From Ruminococcaceae bacterium UBA6845 (GTDB lineage: Bacteria; Bacillota; Clostridia; Oscillospirales; Acutalibacteraceae), in contig DKDP01000003.1 in assembly GCA_002449395.1 (NCBI GenBank), forward strand, positions 62,001 to 126,000: a stretch of DNA of 64,000 nucleotides, read 5' to 3'. A program made the translations under genes and the position numbers. Under the pieces are notes generated by a model, which was given only the letters and a program-made list of their open reading frames with translations, searched no databases and was not told where the DNA came from. Positions 43,613-51,758 of this stretch are shown piece by piece. Each line of letters opens with the position of its first letter. Position 1 is the first letter of the stretch.

Positions 43613-44317
43613 TTATCCCAATAATGACGAATATTTTTTACTCATCGCAAATGAGAAAATTTCGTCCTCGGCGACGATGACGTGATCAACGAGGTTGATG
43701 TTGACGGCGGAAAAGAGCTTTGCAATTGTTTCGGTTGCGCCGATATCCGCCTGCGACGGGGAGGCGAAGCCGTTCGGGTGATTGTGAGCGATGACAGCGT
43801 TGGTGACGTCGAACCTCAGCGCAAGCTCGATCAGACTTCTGTTGTCCGAAACAGCGGTGGACGGAGTGCCGTCGGCAACCTTTATGCAGTGCTTCAGCCT
43901 GCCGTGTGCGTCGAGTGAGAGCATATAAACAATCTCCCTTGTTTCGCCGAGATATTTCATCCTGATGAAATCATAAAGACGTTCGCTCGATGCAAGATTG
44001 ACCTTGCTGTTGATTGCATTATCGTGATATTTTGAGCATATGTCACGGATCAGCTTAATCATCACGGCGGCGTTTTCGCCGATTCCGTTAATCTTTTGCA
44101 GCTCCTTTACGGGAGCGTCAAGAACACCGTTTAGATCGTGGTATTTCTCGATCAGCTCGTGAGCTATCGGATTGGTATCCTTATAAGGTATGCCGTAGAA
44201 AAGAAGCAGTTCAAGGATGTTGTGGTCGGGCATTGCGTCAATACCCGTTTTCATATATGACTCCTTGACCCTTTGACGGTGATCCTTATGTATATTTTTC
44301 TTTTCCGTGGCTAACAC
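43613..44317 (-). CDS. radC: RadC-like JAB-domain protein
   Basis: About 231-234 residues. N-terminal HhH part (DHNILELLLFYGIPYKDTNPIAHELI; LQKINGIGENAAVMIKLI) and a C-terminal JAB/MPN domain with metal motif HNHPNGFASPSQAD and a conserved upstream Glu. Named RadC by homology, though a DNA-repair role is not established. The start is unclear: GGAGG is followed at eight bases by ACG (44308-44306), which fits the family N-terminus, while the nearest standard codon is GTG at 44317, overlapping the ribosome site. The coordinates use the GTG. Confidence 0.88.
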   Translation of the reverse strand: MLATEKKNIHKDHRQRVKESYMKTGIDAMPDHNILELLLFYGIPYKDTNPIAHELIEKYHDLNGVLDAPVKELQKINGIGENAAVMIKLIRDICSKYHDNAINSKVNLASSERLYDFIRMKYLGETREIVYMLSLDAHGRLKHCIKVADGTPSTAVSDNRSLIELALRFDVTNAVIAHNHPNGFASPSQADIGATETIAKLFSAVNINLVDHVIVAEDEIFSFAMSKKYSSLLG

Positions 44318-44385
44318 CTCCGTGGTGAGCGATTTATTACATAAAATTTTATAGTAATAATTCGGATTTGTCAATCGTAAAATTG

Positions 44386-44414
44386 TTGACCTCTTTCGTG
44401 CGATATGATAGAAT
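44386..44414 (+). promoter_or_regulatory. Sigma-A-type promoter for the GH36-rimM-trmD operon
   Basis: TTGACC (44386-44391), 17-base spacer, TAGAAT (44409-44414), 33 bases before the ATG. Confidence 0.7.
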
Positions 44415-44447
44415 TATAAATACAATAATCGGAAACGAGGTTTTGCT

Positions 44448-46625
44448 ATGCCCATTACATTTGATAAAGAAAGAAAAATTTTCAAGCTCGATACGCTTGA
44501 TTCAACATATGCGATCGGAATCCGTGACGGATTTCTTATTCATCTCTATTACGGTAAGAAAATTCCCGACGATAATCTTCTGAACCTGCCGTTCAGAGGA
44601 TATTTTGCAACGATTTCCCCGAAAAACGTCAATGTTGACGACTATCAGTTCTCACTTGACGTTCAGCCGATGGAATATTCCTGCAACGGATCGGGAGATT
44701 ACAGGCTTGCCGCCCTTTCGATAAAGGATTCAATGGGCAGAACAACAACGGATATTCGCTATCTTGACCATAAAATCTATGACGGAAAGCCGAAGCTCAA
44801 GGGTCTCCCTGCAACATACTGCAATGACGACAGCGAGGCTCAGACTCTTGAGCTTATCACGCTTGATTCATTCACCGGAGCAAAGGTAACGCTTTATTAC
44901 ACTGCATTTGCAAATTACAGCGTTATCACCGAGAGCGTTAAGGTTGAAAACACGGGCAAGGAAACATTTGAAATTGAAAAAATTGCAAGCTGCTGTGTTA
45001 ACTTCCCGTCAATGGACTATAATATGATAAATCTCTCGGGCGTTTGGTCGAGGGAGAGAAGAGTTATAACACGCCACCTCGCTCACGGAATACAGTCCGT
45101 TGCCAGCAAGAGGGGTTCGTCGAGCCATAACCACAACCCGTTCGTTGCTCTCGTTGACGACAAGGGCGGCGAGGATTTCGGCAACGCATACGGTTTCAAT
45201 CTTGTTTACAGCGGCAACTTTGCCGCCGACATTGAGACGGATTATCTTGACTGCACACGTCTTGTAATGGGAATCAATCCGATTGATTTCACGTGGGTTG
45301 TTGAGCCGGGCGACGAGTTCCAAAGCCCCGAGGTCGTAATGGTTTATTCCGACAGCGGTATGGGCAAGATGAGTCGCACATTCCACGATCTTTACAATAA
45401 TAATCTTATCCGTGGCGAGTGGAAGAATAAAAAGCGTCCGCTCCTTATCAACAGCTGGGAGGGCTCGGGCTTTGACTTTGATCAGGAGACCCTTGTTCGC
45501 TATGCCAAGGAAGCCAAGGAAATGGGAATTGAGCTTCTCGTTATGGACGACGGCTGGTTCGGTCACCGTGACCGTGATAATTCCTCGCTCGGTGATTGGT
45601 TTGTCAATGAAAACAAGCTCAAGGGCGGCCTCGGCAAGCTGATCGAAAGAGTAAACGCAGAGGGCGTGCAGTTCGGTATCTGGTATGAGCCGGAAATGAT
45701 TTCCGAGGATTCCGAGCTTTATAAGGCACACCCCGATTGGTGCGTACACGTTGAGGGCAGAGACAGATCTCCCGCCCGTTGGCAGTATGTTATTGATATG
45801 ACAAGGCAGGATGTCCGTGACTGCATTTTCAATCAGATGTATGACGTCCTTTCAAAGAACAATATTGCATATCTCAAGTGGGACTATAACCGTGCGATTA
45901 CCGAGCCGGCATCAATGCTTCTCGACGCACGTCATTCAAAGGAGTTCTTCCACCGTTTCATCCTCGGCACATACGAACTTATGGACAGAATTACAAGCGC
46001 ATTCCCGCACATTCTTTTTGAAAGCTGTGCAGGCGGCGGCGGTCGTTTTGATCCGGGTATGCTCTATTATATGCCGCAGACGTGGGCTTCGGACAATACC
46101 GATCCGATTGAGCGACTGACAATTCAGTTCGGTACGTCAATGTGCTACCCCGCATCGAGTATGGGAGCTCACGTATCGGCGTGCGACAGAACGGGAATCG
46201 AGACAAAGGCGGCTGTCGCAATGGCAGGTACATTCGGCTATGAGCTTGATCCGAAGGAAATGACGGACGAGGATAAGGCAAAGGTCAAGGAGCAGGTTAA
46301 GGATTACCACAGATTCTATAATGTAATTCACTTCGGAGATCTTTACAGAATCATTGCTCCGACAGACGATGAATTTAAGTGCGCATGGGAGCACGTTTCA
46401 AAGGATAAGAGCGAGGCTCTTCTGACGGTTGTAATCAAGAACAGAGCGCCGCATGATTTCCTGCTTATTAAGATGAAAGGTCTTGACCCCGAAAAGATGT
46501 ACCGTGATGAGACGGATGGAGAAATCTATTCGGGAGCGCTTTTGATGAACGCAGGCATTAACCTGACGGACGGCACGTTGAGCGCAGGCAGAAGCTTTGT
46601 AAGATATTTCACAGAGGTTAAGTGA
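44448..46625 (+). CDS. Alpha-galactosidase, GH36 family
   Basis: Hydrolyses terminal alpha-galactose, e.g. from raffinose-type sugars; cytoplasmic (no signal peptide). 725 residues as in the AgaA/RafA group. N-terminal beta-sandwich domain, then the barrel with MDDGWFGHRD (366-375), nucleophile Asp479 in YLKWDYNR, FESCAGGGGRFD (524-535) and acid/base Asp549 in SDNTDPIERL. RBS GAAACGAGG. Only four bases separate it from rimM, so a sugar hydrolase leads a ribosome/tRNA maturation operon. Confidence 0.97.
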   Translation: MPITFDKERKIFKLDTLDSTYAIGIRDGFLIHLYYGKKIPDDNLLNLPFRGYFATISPKNVNVDDYQFSLDVQPMEYSCNGSGDYRLAALSIKDSMGRTTTDIRYLDHKIYDGKPKLKGLPATYCNDDSEAQTLELITLDSFTGAKVTLYYTAFANYSVITESVKVENTGKETFEIEKIASCCVNFPSMDYNMINLSGVWSRERRVITRHLAHGIQSVASKRGSSSHNHNPFVALVDDKGGEDFGNAYGFNLVYSGNFAADIETDYLDCTRLVMGINPIDFTWVVEPGDEFQSPEVVMVYSDSGMGKMSRTFHDLYNNNLIRGEWKNKKRPLLINSWEGSGFDFDQETLVRYAKEAKEMGIELLVMDDGWFGHRDRDNSSLGDWFVNENKLKGGLGKLIERVNAEGVQFGIWYEPEMISEDSELYKAHPDWCVHVEGRDRSPARWQYVIDMTRQDVRDCIFNQMYDVLSKNNIAYLKWDYNRAITEPASMLLDARHSKEFFHRFILGTYELMDRITSAFPHILFESCAGGGGRFDPGMLYYMPQTWASDNTDPIERLTIQFGTSMCYPASSMGAHVSACDRTGIETKAAVAMAGTFGYELDPKEMTDEDKAKVKEQVKDYHRFYNVIHFGDLYRIIAPTDDEFKCAWEHVSKDKSEALLTVVIKNRAPHDFLLIKMKGLDPEKMYRDETDGEIYSGALLMNAGINLTDGTLSAGRSFVRYFTEVK

Positions 46626-46629
46626 TTTT

Positions 46630-47151
46630 ATGATAAAGGATTTTCTTGCAGTCGGTCAGATCGTGGGAACTCACGGTGTGCGTGGAGAAATGCGCATAAA
46701 TCCGTGGGCGGATTCACCCGATTTTCTCAAGCAATTCAAAACTTTATATTATGATTCCGAGGGCAAAAGCGGAGTTAAGGTTATCTCCGCACGTCCGCAC
46801 GGTAATATCGTGCTGATGAAGCTGGACGGGATAGACACTGTCGAAGCGGCGTCGGCAATGAGAAATAAAAAGCTCTATATGCGCCGTTCGGATGCGAAGC
46901 TCCCTGACGGAGTTTACTTCATTGAAGAGCTGATCGGCTGTGATGTTTTCGATGCCGATGACGGAGAAAAACGATACGGTGCAATTTCCGATGTCAGCGA
47001 AACGGGCGCAAACGACGTTTGGCACATCAAGGCGGATGATGGCAGAGAATATCTTATTCCTGCAATTCCGAGCGTTGTTATCGACACCGACGTCAGGGAA
47101 AACAGAGTGCTGATAAGACCGATGAAAGGTATATTTGACGATGAGAATTGA
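46630..47151 (+). CDS. rimM: 16S rRNA processing protein RimM
   Basis: Assembly factor for the 30S head; binds S19. 173 residues: RimM N-terminal barrel FLAVGQIVGTHGVRGEMRI (about 4-22) and PRC-like C-terminal domain (LIGCDVFD..GAISDVSETGANDVWHIK; YLIPAIPSVVIDTD). In most clostridia it sits in rpsP-ylqC-rimM-trmD-rplS; here rpsP and rplS are missing and it follows the GH36 gene. Its stop overlaps the trmD start by 11 bases. Confidence 0.96.
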   Translation: MIKDFLAVGQIVGTHGVRGEMRINPWADSPDFLKQFKTLYYDSEGKSGVKVISARPHGNIVLMKLDGIDTVEAASAMRNKKLYMRRSDAKLPDGVYFIEELIGCDVFDADDGEKRYGAISDVSETGANDVWHIKADDGREYLIPAIPSVVIDTDVRENRVLIRPMKGIFDDEN

Positions 47152-47881
47152 CATAATGACACTGTTTCCCGAGATGTGCGAACGTGTCCTTGACGAAAGC
47201 ATAATCGGAAGGTCGAGAGACGGCGGACTTGTTGAGATCAACTGCGTTAATATCCGTGATTACTCAACGGACAAGCACCGCCGTGTGGACGACACAACCT
47301 ACGGCGGCGGAACGGGAATGATAATGCAGTGTCAGCCGATTTTTGACTGCTTCTGCGATCTTGAAAAGCGGATCGGAAAACGACCGCATCTGATATATAT
47401 GTCGCCGCAGGGTAAAACGCTCGACCAGCAGAGAGTCAAGGAGCTTGCAAAAATGGATAATATAGCCATTCTTTGCGGTCATTATGAGGGAATTGACGAG
47501 CGTGTTATCGAGGAGCTTGTCGATGAAGAAATTTCAATCGGCGATTATGTCCTGACGGGCGGCGAGCTTCCGGCGCTTGTCCTTGCCGACAGCATAACGA
47601 GGATGCTGCCCGGTGTTCTTGCAAGCGACGAGGCGTTCGAGGAGGAGAGCCATTACAACGGCTTGCTCGAATATCCGCAGTACACAAGGCCGTATGAATG
47701 GCACGGAAAAACCGTTCCCGATGTTCTCCTGACGGGACATCATGCCAATATTATGAAGTGGCGCAGGGAGCAGTCTCTCGAACGGACAAGGGATCGCAGA
47801 CCCGATCTTTTGGAAAAAGCCGAATTAGACAGAAAAGACTTGAAATTTCTCCAATCATTGGATAATGAAAGAAAAAAATAG
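47141..47881 (+). CDS. trmD: tRNA (guanine37-N1)-methyltransferase
   Basis: SPOUT methyltransferase that makes m1G37 and prevents frameshifting. 246 residues from the ATG at 47141 inside the end of rimM. Knot motifs: YMSPQGKTLDQQRVKELA, LCGHYEGIDERVIEELVDEEISIGDYVLTGGELPALVLAD (in pieces, about 108-147), and a C-terminal domain with NGLLEYPQYTRPYEW and VLLTGHHANIMKWR. All key residues appear present. Confidence 0.97.
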   Translation: MRIDIMTLFPEMCERVLDESIIGRSRDGGLVEINCVNIRDYSTDKHRRVDDTTYGGGTGMIMQCQPIFDCFCDLEKRIGKRPHLIYMSPQGKTLDQQRVKELAKMDNIAILCGHYEGIDERVIEELVDEEISIGDYVLTGGELPALVLADSITRMLPGVLASDEAFEEESHYNGLLEYPQYTRPYEWHGKTVPDVLLTGHHANIMKWRREQSLERTRDRRPDLLEKAELDRKDLKFLQSLDNERKK

Positions 47882-47995
47882 TCAATGTGCATTAAATTTG
47901 TTATTGTTTAGTATACAAAATGCACAAACACAGTCTCCCCAAAAACCTCACATTTGGAATACAAGCCGAAATAATTTTAAAGTCGATTTTATTTG

Positions 47996-48023
47996 TTGAC
48001 GATGAAAAGTTTTGTGATATAAT
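47996..48023 (+). promoter_or_regulatory. Promoter of the HPr-like gene
   Basis: TTGACG (47996-48001), 16-base spacer, TATAAT (48018-48023). The leader to the ATG at 48085 is about 55 bases and ends in TTAGGAGATAT. Confidence 0.75.
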
Positions 48024-48084
48024 AACTGTTGTATAAAAGAATGAAAACATATTTGGTTAACTTTTTGGTTAGGAGATATAAACT

Positions 48085-48348
48085 ATGTGTGAGAAAGACG
48101 TTACAGTTCAGAATCAGGTAGGCCTCAGCGCCCGTCCTGCAACATTTTTTATTCAGAAGGCAAATTGCTTCAAGTCATCAATCTGGATCGAAAAGGAAGA
48201 GAGACGAGTCAATGCAAAGAGCTTGCTTGGCGTACTTTCACTCGGTATTGACGGCGGCACAACAATCAAGGTTATCGCTGCGGGTCCCGATGAGGAGCAG
48301 GCTGTCGATGAGCTTGTAAAGCTCGTTAACTCAGGCTTTGCAGTATAA
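48085..48348 (+). CDS. HPr-like protein with Ser at the phospho-histidine position (Crh-like)
   Basis: 87 residues, the length of HPr. In classic HPr, His15 accepts phosphate from enzyme I for sugar transport. Here the motif reads VGLSARPATFF, with Ser15; the regulatory Ser46 is kept in NAKSLLGVLSLG. This is the arrangement of Crh-type proteins, which act only in CcpA-dependent catabolite control after HPr kinase phosphorylates Ser46. The gene is monocistronic with its own promoter and terminator and no enzyme I beside it. Regulatory role is inferred. Confidence 0.93.
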   Translation: MCEKDVTVQNQVGLSARPATFFIQKANCFKSSIWIEKEERRVNAKSLLGVLSLGIDGGTTIKVIAAGPDEEQAVDELVKLVNSGFAV

Positions 48349-48377
48349 GACAACTATCCACCGATTAAATCAAAGCG

Positions 48378-48406
48378 CTGCCGCATTTAATTATGCGGCA
48401 GTTTTT
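48378..48406 (+). terminator. Intrinsic terminator of the HPr-like gene
   Basis: CTGCCGCAT (48378-48386), TTAATT loop, ATGCGGCAG (48393-48401), then TTTTTG. Confidence 0.95.
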
Positions 48407-48427
48407 GAATTTATGGGAGATCGTGTA

Positions 48428-48592
48428 ATGAATAGCTTGCCTCAAAGAAAAAGAATGCGTTTGACGGGATATGATTATTCTTCAAAAGGTGCGTATTTTA
48501 TAACTATATGCACAAAAGACAGAAGAAAGATATTATCCTCAATCGTAGGGCACGATGCACACATCGTGCCGAAAAGTCAGCAGAAACTATAA
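48428..48592 (+). pseudogene. RAYT (REP-associated tyrosine transposase) N-terminal fragment
   Basis: 54 codons from an ATG at 48428. The translation RKRMRLTGYDYSSKGAYFIT followed by ICTKDRRK is the typical opening of Y1/TnpA_REP transposases (about 150-200 residues or more when intact), including the first conserved strand. The catalytic HUH and Tyr parts are missing. The frame ends soon after a REP-like palindrome that forms its last coding stretch (VGHDAHIVPK), and a hairpin-rich element follows directly. Not functional by itself. Confidence 0.75.
48544..48571 (+). repeat. REP-like palindrome, copy 2 (inside the RAYT remnant)
   Basis: GGCACGATG (48549-48557), CACA, CATCGTGCC (48562-48570), preceded by CGTA; one base different in the loop from the copy at 15674. 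Confidence 0.85.
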
Positions 48593-48596
48593 TGGG

Positions 48597-48716
48597 CGCC
48601 CCTTTAGGGGAGCTGTCACGGTTTGTCCGTGACTGAGGGGTTTTGTAAAAAGTCCGATGAAATTTATTTAACCCCTCCGTTTCGCTTCGCTCAACACCTC
48701 CCACGCAAGGGAGGCA
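48597..48716. mobile_element. MITE-like palindromic element
   Basis: About 120 bases without coding capacity. Both ends form short hairpins (CCCCTTTAGGGG near 48599-48610; CTCCCACGCAAGGGAG at 48699-48714). The inner arms GAGGGGTT (48635-48642) and AACCCCTC (48670-48677) pair, so the whole can fold into one long structure. Similar in plan to the element at 19031-19179. It follows the RAYT fragment by a few bases and may have replaced the rest of the gene. Confidence 0.6.
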
Positions 48717-48738
48717 AGGAAAATTTGCGGAAATTCCA

Positions 48739-48767
48739 CGGTGCGATGTGGGCATCGCACCCTACGA
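48739..48767 (-). repeat. REP-like palindrome, copy 3 (inverted)
   Basis: GGTGCGATG (48740-48748), TGGG, CATCGCACC (48753-48761), followed by CTACG. On the minus strand this is the same unit as copies 1 and 2, with compensating changes in both arms of the stem. Confidence 0.85.
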
Positions 48768-48823
48768 TAAAACCAGACAAACAGAAATTTACTTCCAAAA
48801 TTTACAGAACCGAGGTGAATACT

Positions 48824-50662
48824 GTGGACATTCATGAACTGAGAAAAAAGGCAATGTCACTGCCGCTGACTCCCGGTGTGTATCTGATGAAGAACACAAA
48901 GGGTGAGATTATCTATGTCGGCAAGGCGAAAAAGCTGAAGAACCGTGTCAGCCAGTATTTCGGCTCACAGCATAACCATTCGATCAAGGTCAGAAAGATG
49001 GTTGAAAACGTTTTTGATTTCGACTATATTCTTTGTGACAGCGAGTTTGAAGCTCTCGTTCTCGAATGTTCACTAATCAAGCAGTATTCGCCGAAGTATA
49101 ATATTCTCCTGAAAGATGACAAGGGTTACAGCTACATCCGTGTCAGCGAGGGTCCGTGGCCGAAAATCAGTGCAGTTTTGCAAAAGGCGGATGACGGTGC
49201 ACGCTACATCGGACCCTACACAAGCTCTTTCAGCGTGTCAAACTCCGTTGACGAGGCTCAAAAGATTTTTATGCTTCCCCGATGCGGCAAGAGCTTCCCG
49301 AAAGAGATCGGCAAGGGCAGACCGTGTCTCAACTATTTTATCAAGCAGTGCTCGGCTCCGTGCGCAGGAAAGATAAGCTGTGCCGAATACAATGAGGCAG
49401 TCAATGCGGCGCTGGACTTTTTACAGGGCGACAGCGCAAAGATAATAAAGGATCTGACAGCCGAGATGGAAGATGCGGCAGAAAGGCTTGACTTTGAACG
49501 TGCGGCAAAGCTGAGAGACAGAATAAATTCCATTAAAAAGGTTAACGAAAAGCAAAAGGTTGTCGGCTCGGACGTCAGGGAACAGGACGTTTTCGCAATT
49601 GCTCAGTCGGATGAAAGATACTGCCTTTCCGTTCTTCGCTTTTACGACGGCAGGCTCAGAGACAATGAGTGGTTCCTGTTCAATGAAATAGACACGCTTC
49701 CCGAGGCGAGGCGTGAGCTCATAACACGGTTCTATTCGATGGGCAGACACATTCCGCCGTTCATCACCGTTGACGGAGAGGTTGACGACAAGGATCTGCT
49801 TGTTCAATGGCTGAGCGAAAATGCGCACCGCAAGGTTGAAATCAACATTCCTCAGCGCGGCAGACAGGTTGAGATAATGACAATGTGTATGAACAATGCG
49901 GCGCAGAAGCTGGCGCTGAGTATGGGCAGAAATGCTAAGGCGACTGCGGCTCTCGACGAGCTTGCGAGACTGCTCAATCTGCCGAAACCGCCCGTGATGA
50001 TTGAATCCTACGATATTTCCCACACGGCGGGCAGTGACAACGTTGCGGGTATGGTCGTTTTCAAAAACGGCTTGCCGTACAAGAAATCGTACCGCCGATT
50101 TGCGATAAAGGGCTTCGACGGTCAGGACGACTACGGCTCGATGGCGGAGGTTATCTCACGGCGGCTCAACAGATATGAGGAGGAAAAGGACAGCGGCGAG
50201 GGCTTCGGCATCCTGCCAGATCTGATACTCCTTGACGGCGGACAGGGACAGGTCAATGCGGTACTGCCTATCGTCCGTGCGTTCGGCTACGACATTCCGG
50301 TCTACGGTATGGTCAAGGACAACAAGCACAGAACGAGAGCAATCGCCTATGACGGCGGCGAGATTGCGATCAATTCCAAGCGGCAGGCTTTTACTCTTGT
50401 CTCGACAATTCAGGAGGAGGTTCACCGCTTTGCGATAACCTATCATCGCTCCAAGCATCAAAAATCCTCACTCGGCGGTACGCTGACAAAAATCGACGGA
50501 ATCGGCGAGAAAAAAGCAAAGGCTTTGCTTAAACATTTCAAGACGGTTACAGCGGTAAAAAATGCGGAAATTGACGAACTTTGCTGTGCGGAGGGCATAA
50601 ACAGGGCGACCGCACAAAAAGTTTATGATTATTTCCGAAAAAATGTTGACAACACAAGGTAA
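48824..50662 (+). CDS. uvrC: UvrABC excinuclease subunit C
   Basis: Makes both incisions in nucleotide excision repair. 612 residues from the GTG at 48824 (preceded by CGAGGTGAATACT), the family length; the open frame further upstream runs through repeats and is not coding. GIY-YIG nuclease TPGVYLMKNTKGEIIYVGKA (about 15-34), a Cys-containing linker, UVR motif (AERLDFERAAKLRDRI), RNase H-like nuclease (ESYDISHTAGSDNVAGMVVF; LPDLILLDGGQGQVNAV) and C-terminal HhH pair (LTKIDGIGEKKAKALLKHF). Downstream of the decayed REP/RAYT locus. Confidence 0.97.
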   Translation: MDIHELRKKAMSLPLTPGVYLMKNTKGEIIYVGKAKKLKNRVSQYFGSQHNHSIKVRKMVENVFDFDYILCDSEFEALVLECSLIKQYSPKYNILLKDDKGYSYIRVSEGPWPKISAVLQKADDGARYIGPYTSSFSVSNSVDEAQKIFMLPRCGKSFPKEIGKGRPCLNYFIKQCSAPCAGKISCAEYNEAVNAALDFLQGDSAKIIKDLTAEMEDAAERLDFERAAKLRDRINSIKKVNEKQKVVGSDVREQDVFAIAQSDERYCLSVLRFYDGRLRDNEWFLFNEIDTLPEARRELITRFYSMGRHIPPFITVDGEVDDKDLLVQWLSENAHRKVEINIPQRGRQVEIMTMCMNNAAQKLALSMGRNAKATAALDELARLLNLPKPPVMIESYDISHTAGSDNVAGMVVFKNGLPYKKSYRRFAIKGFDGQDDYGSMAEVISRRLNRYEEEKDSGEGFGILPDLILLDGGQGQVNAVLPIVRAFGYDIPVYGMVKDNKHRTRAIAYDGGEIAINSKRQAFTLVSTIQEEVHRFAITYHRSKHQKSSLGGTLTKIDGIGEKKAKALLKHFKTVTAVKNAEIDELCCAEGINRATAQKVYDYFRKNVDNTR

Positions 50663-50674
50663 AAAATGTGATAA
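50646..50674 (+). promoter_or_regulatory. Possible promoter for rsmD-coaD
   Basis: TTGACA (50646-50651), 17-base spacer, TGATAA (50669-50674), overlapping the end of uvrC. Confidence 0.5.
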
Positions 50675-50716
50675 TAAGATGTATATAAATTATGGTATAG
50701 GAAGGGAGCTTGCGCC

Positions 50717-51268
50717 GTGCGTGTAATTACAGGAACAGCAAGAGGACGGGTTCTCAGAACATTGGAGGGCGAGGACGTTCGTCCGACAACCGACAGAGTT
50801 AAAGAAGCAATCTTCAGTATAATCCAGTTTGAGCTGGAGGGCAGACGTGTGCTCGATCTTTTTGCGGGCTCGGGTCAGCTCGGAATCGAAGCGCTCAGCA
50901 GGGGTGCGGCATATGCCACATTCACGGATATGAGTGCGGAGTCCGTTGATATAGTGAAGCAGAATCTGCTTGCGACAAGGCTCGGAGGAAATGCGGAGGT
51001 TCTCCGTACCGAGGCGGTCACTTTCCTCAAGGGCAACAGGAAAAAATACGATATTATTTTTATGGATCCCCCGTATTCAAAGGGCATTCTGCAAAACACA
51101 CTGCCGTATGCAGTCAGGAACGTTAACGACGGCGGCGTGATTATCTGCGAACATCCCTACGGCGAGGAGATGCCGCAAACGGTTGGAAATTTTTCGGTTT
51201 ACCGTGATTATAAATACGGCAAGATCGGTATAACGGTCTACCGTATCGGCGAGGAGGATGACCGATGA
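50717..51268 (+). CDS. rsmD: 16S rRNA (guanine966-N2)-methyltransferase
   Basis: 183 residues, Rossmann methyltransferase. MRVITGTARGR opening, RPTTDRVKEAIFSI (about 23-36), SAM loop LDLFAGSGQLGIEALSRGA (about 45-63) and catalytic IIFMDPPYSKG. Start is GTG in front of CGTGTAATT, preceded by GGAAGGGAGCTTGC. Overlaps coaD by four bases (ATGA), an arrangement seen in many Firmicutes. Confidence 0.96.
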   Translation: MRVITGTARGRVLRTLEGEDVRPTTDRVKEAIFSIIQFELEGRRVLDLFAGSGQLGIEALSRGAAYATFTDMSAESVDIVKQNLLATRLGGNAEVLRTEAVTFLKGNRKKYDIIFMDPPYSKGILQNTLPYAVRNVNDGGVIICEHPYGEEMPQTVGNFSVYRDYKYGKIGITVYRIGEEDDR

Positions 51269-51756
51269 GAACAGCAATATGTCCGGGAAGCTTTGATCCC
51301 GTAACAAAAGGTCACCTCAGCGTTATAACACGAGCGTCGAAGCTGTTCGACAGGGTTATAGTTGTCGTGATGATAAATCCGAAGAAACCCGTCGGCTGTT
51401 TTACCCCCGAGAAAAGGGTTGAATTTATTGAAAGATGCGTCAAGGATCTGCCGAATGTTGAGGTTGATTTCTATGACGGTCTGCTTGCCGAATATGCAAG
51501 AATCAAAAAGGCTGACGCAATAGTCAAAGGACTTCGAGCCGTGTCGGACTTTGAGGATGAATTTCAGCAGGCGCTGACGAACAAACAGCTCAACCCCGAT
51601 GTTGAAACAGTATTTGTTACCGCAGGTGCGGATTATATGTATTTGTCGTCCAGTATCGTCAAGCAGGTTTGTGAGCTTGGCGGAGATGTTTCGGACTTCG
51701 TGCCCGAGCAGGTGCTTGACGACATAGTCAAAGGAATCAGAAGAAAGGAAGATTAA
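51265..51756 (+). CDS. coaD: Phosphopantetheine adenylyltransferase
   Basis: Makes dephospho-CoA from 4'-phosphopantetheine and ATP. 163 residues with the nucleotidyltransferase start CPGSFDPVTKGHLSVI (6-21), containing the TxGH motif, KGLRAVSDFEDEFQQALTNKQL (about 91-112) and a C-terminal ISxxY-like region seen as YLSSSIVKQV. Between rsmD and the coiled-coil protein gene, two bases from the latter. Confidence 0.97.
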   Translation: MRTAICPGSFDPVTKGHLSVITRASKLFDRVIVVVMINPKKPVGCFTPEKRVEFIERCVKDLPNVEVDFYDGLLAEYARIKKADAIVKGLRAVSDFEDEFQQALTNKQLNPDVETVFVTAGADYMYLSSSIVKQVCELGGDVSDFVPEQVLDDIVKGIRRKED

Positions 51757-51758
51757 GG

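Noticed and set aside
48623..48823. In-frame upstream extension of uvrC
   Set aside because: The region is made of REP and MITE-like sequence; the GTG at 48824 has a ribosome site and gives the family length.
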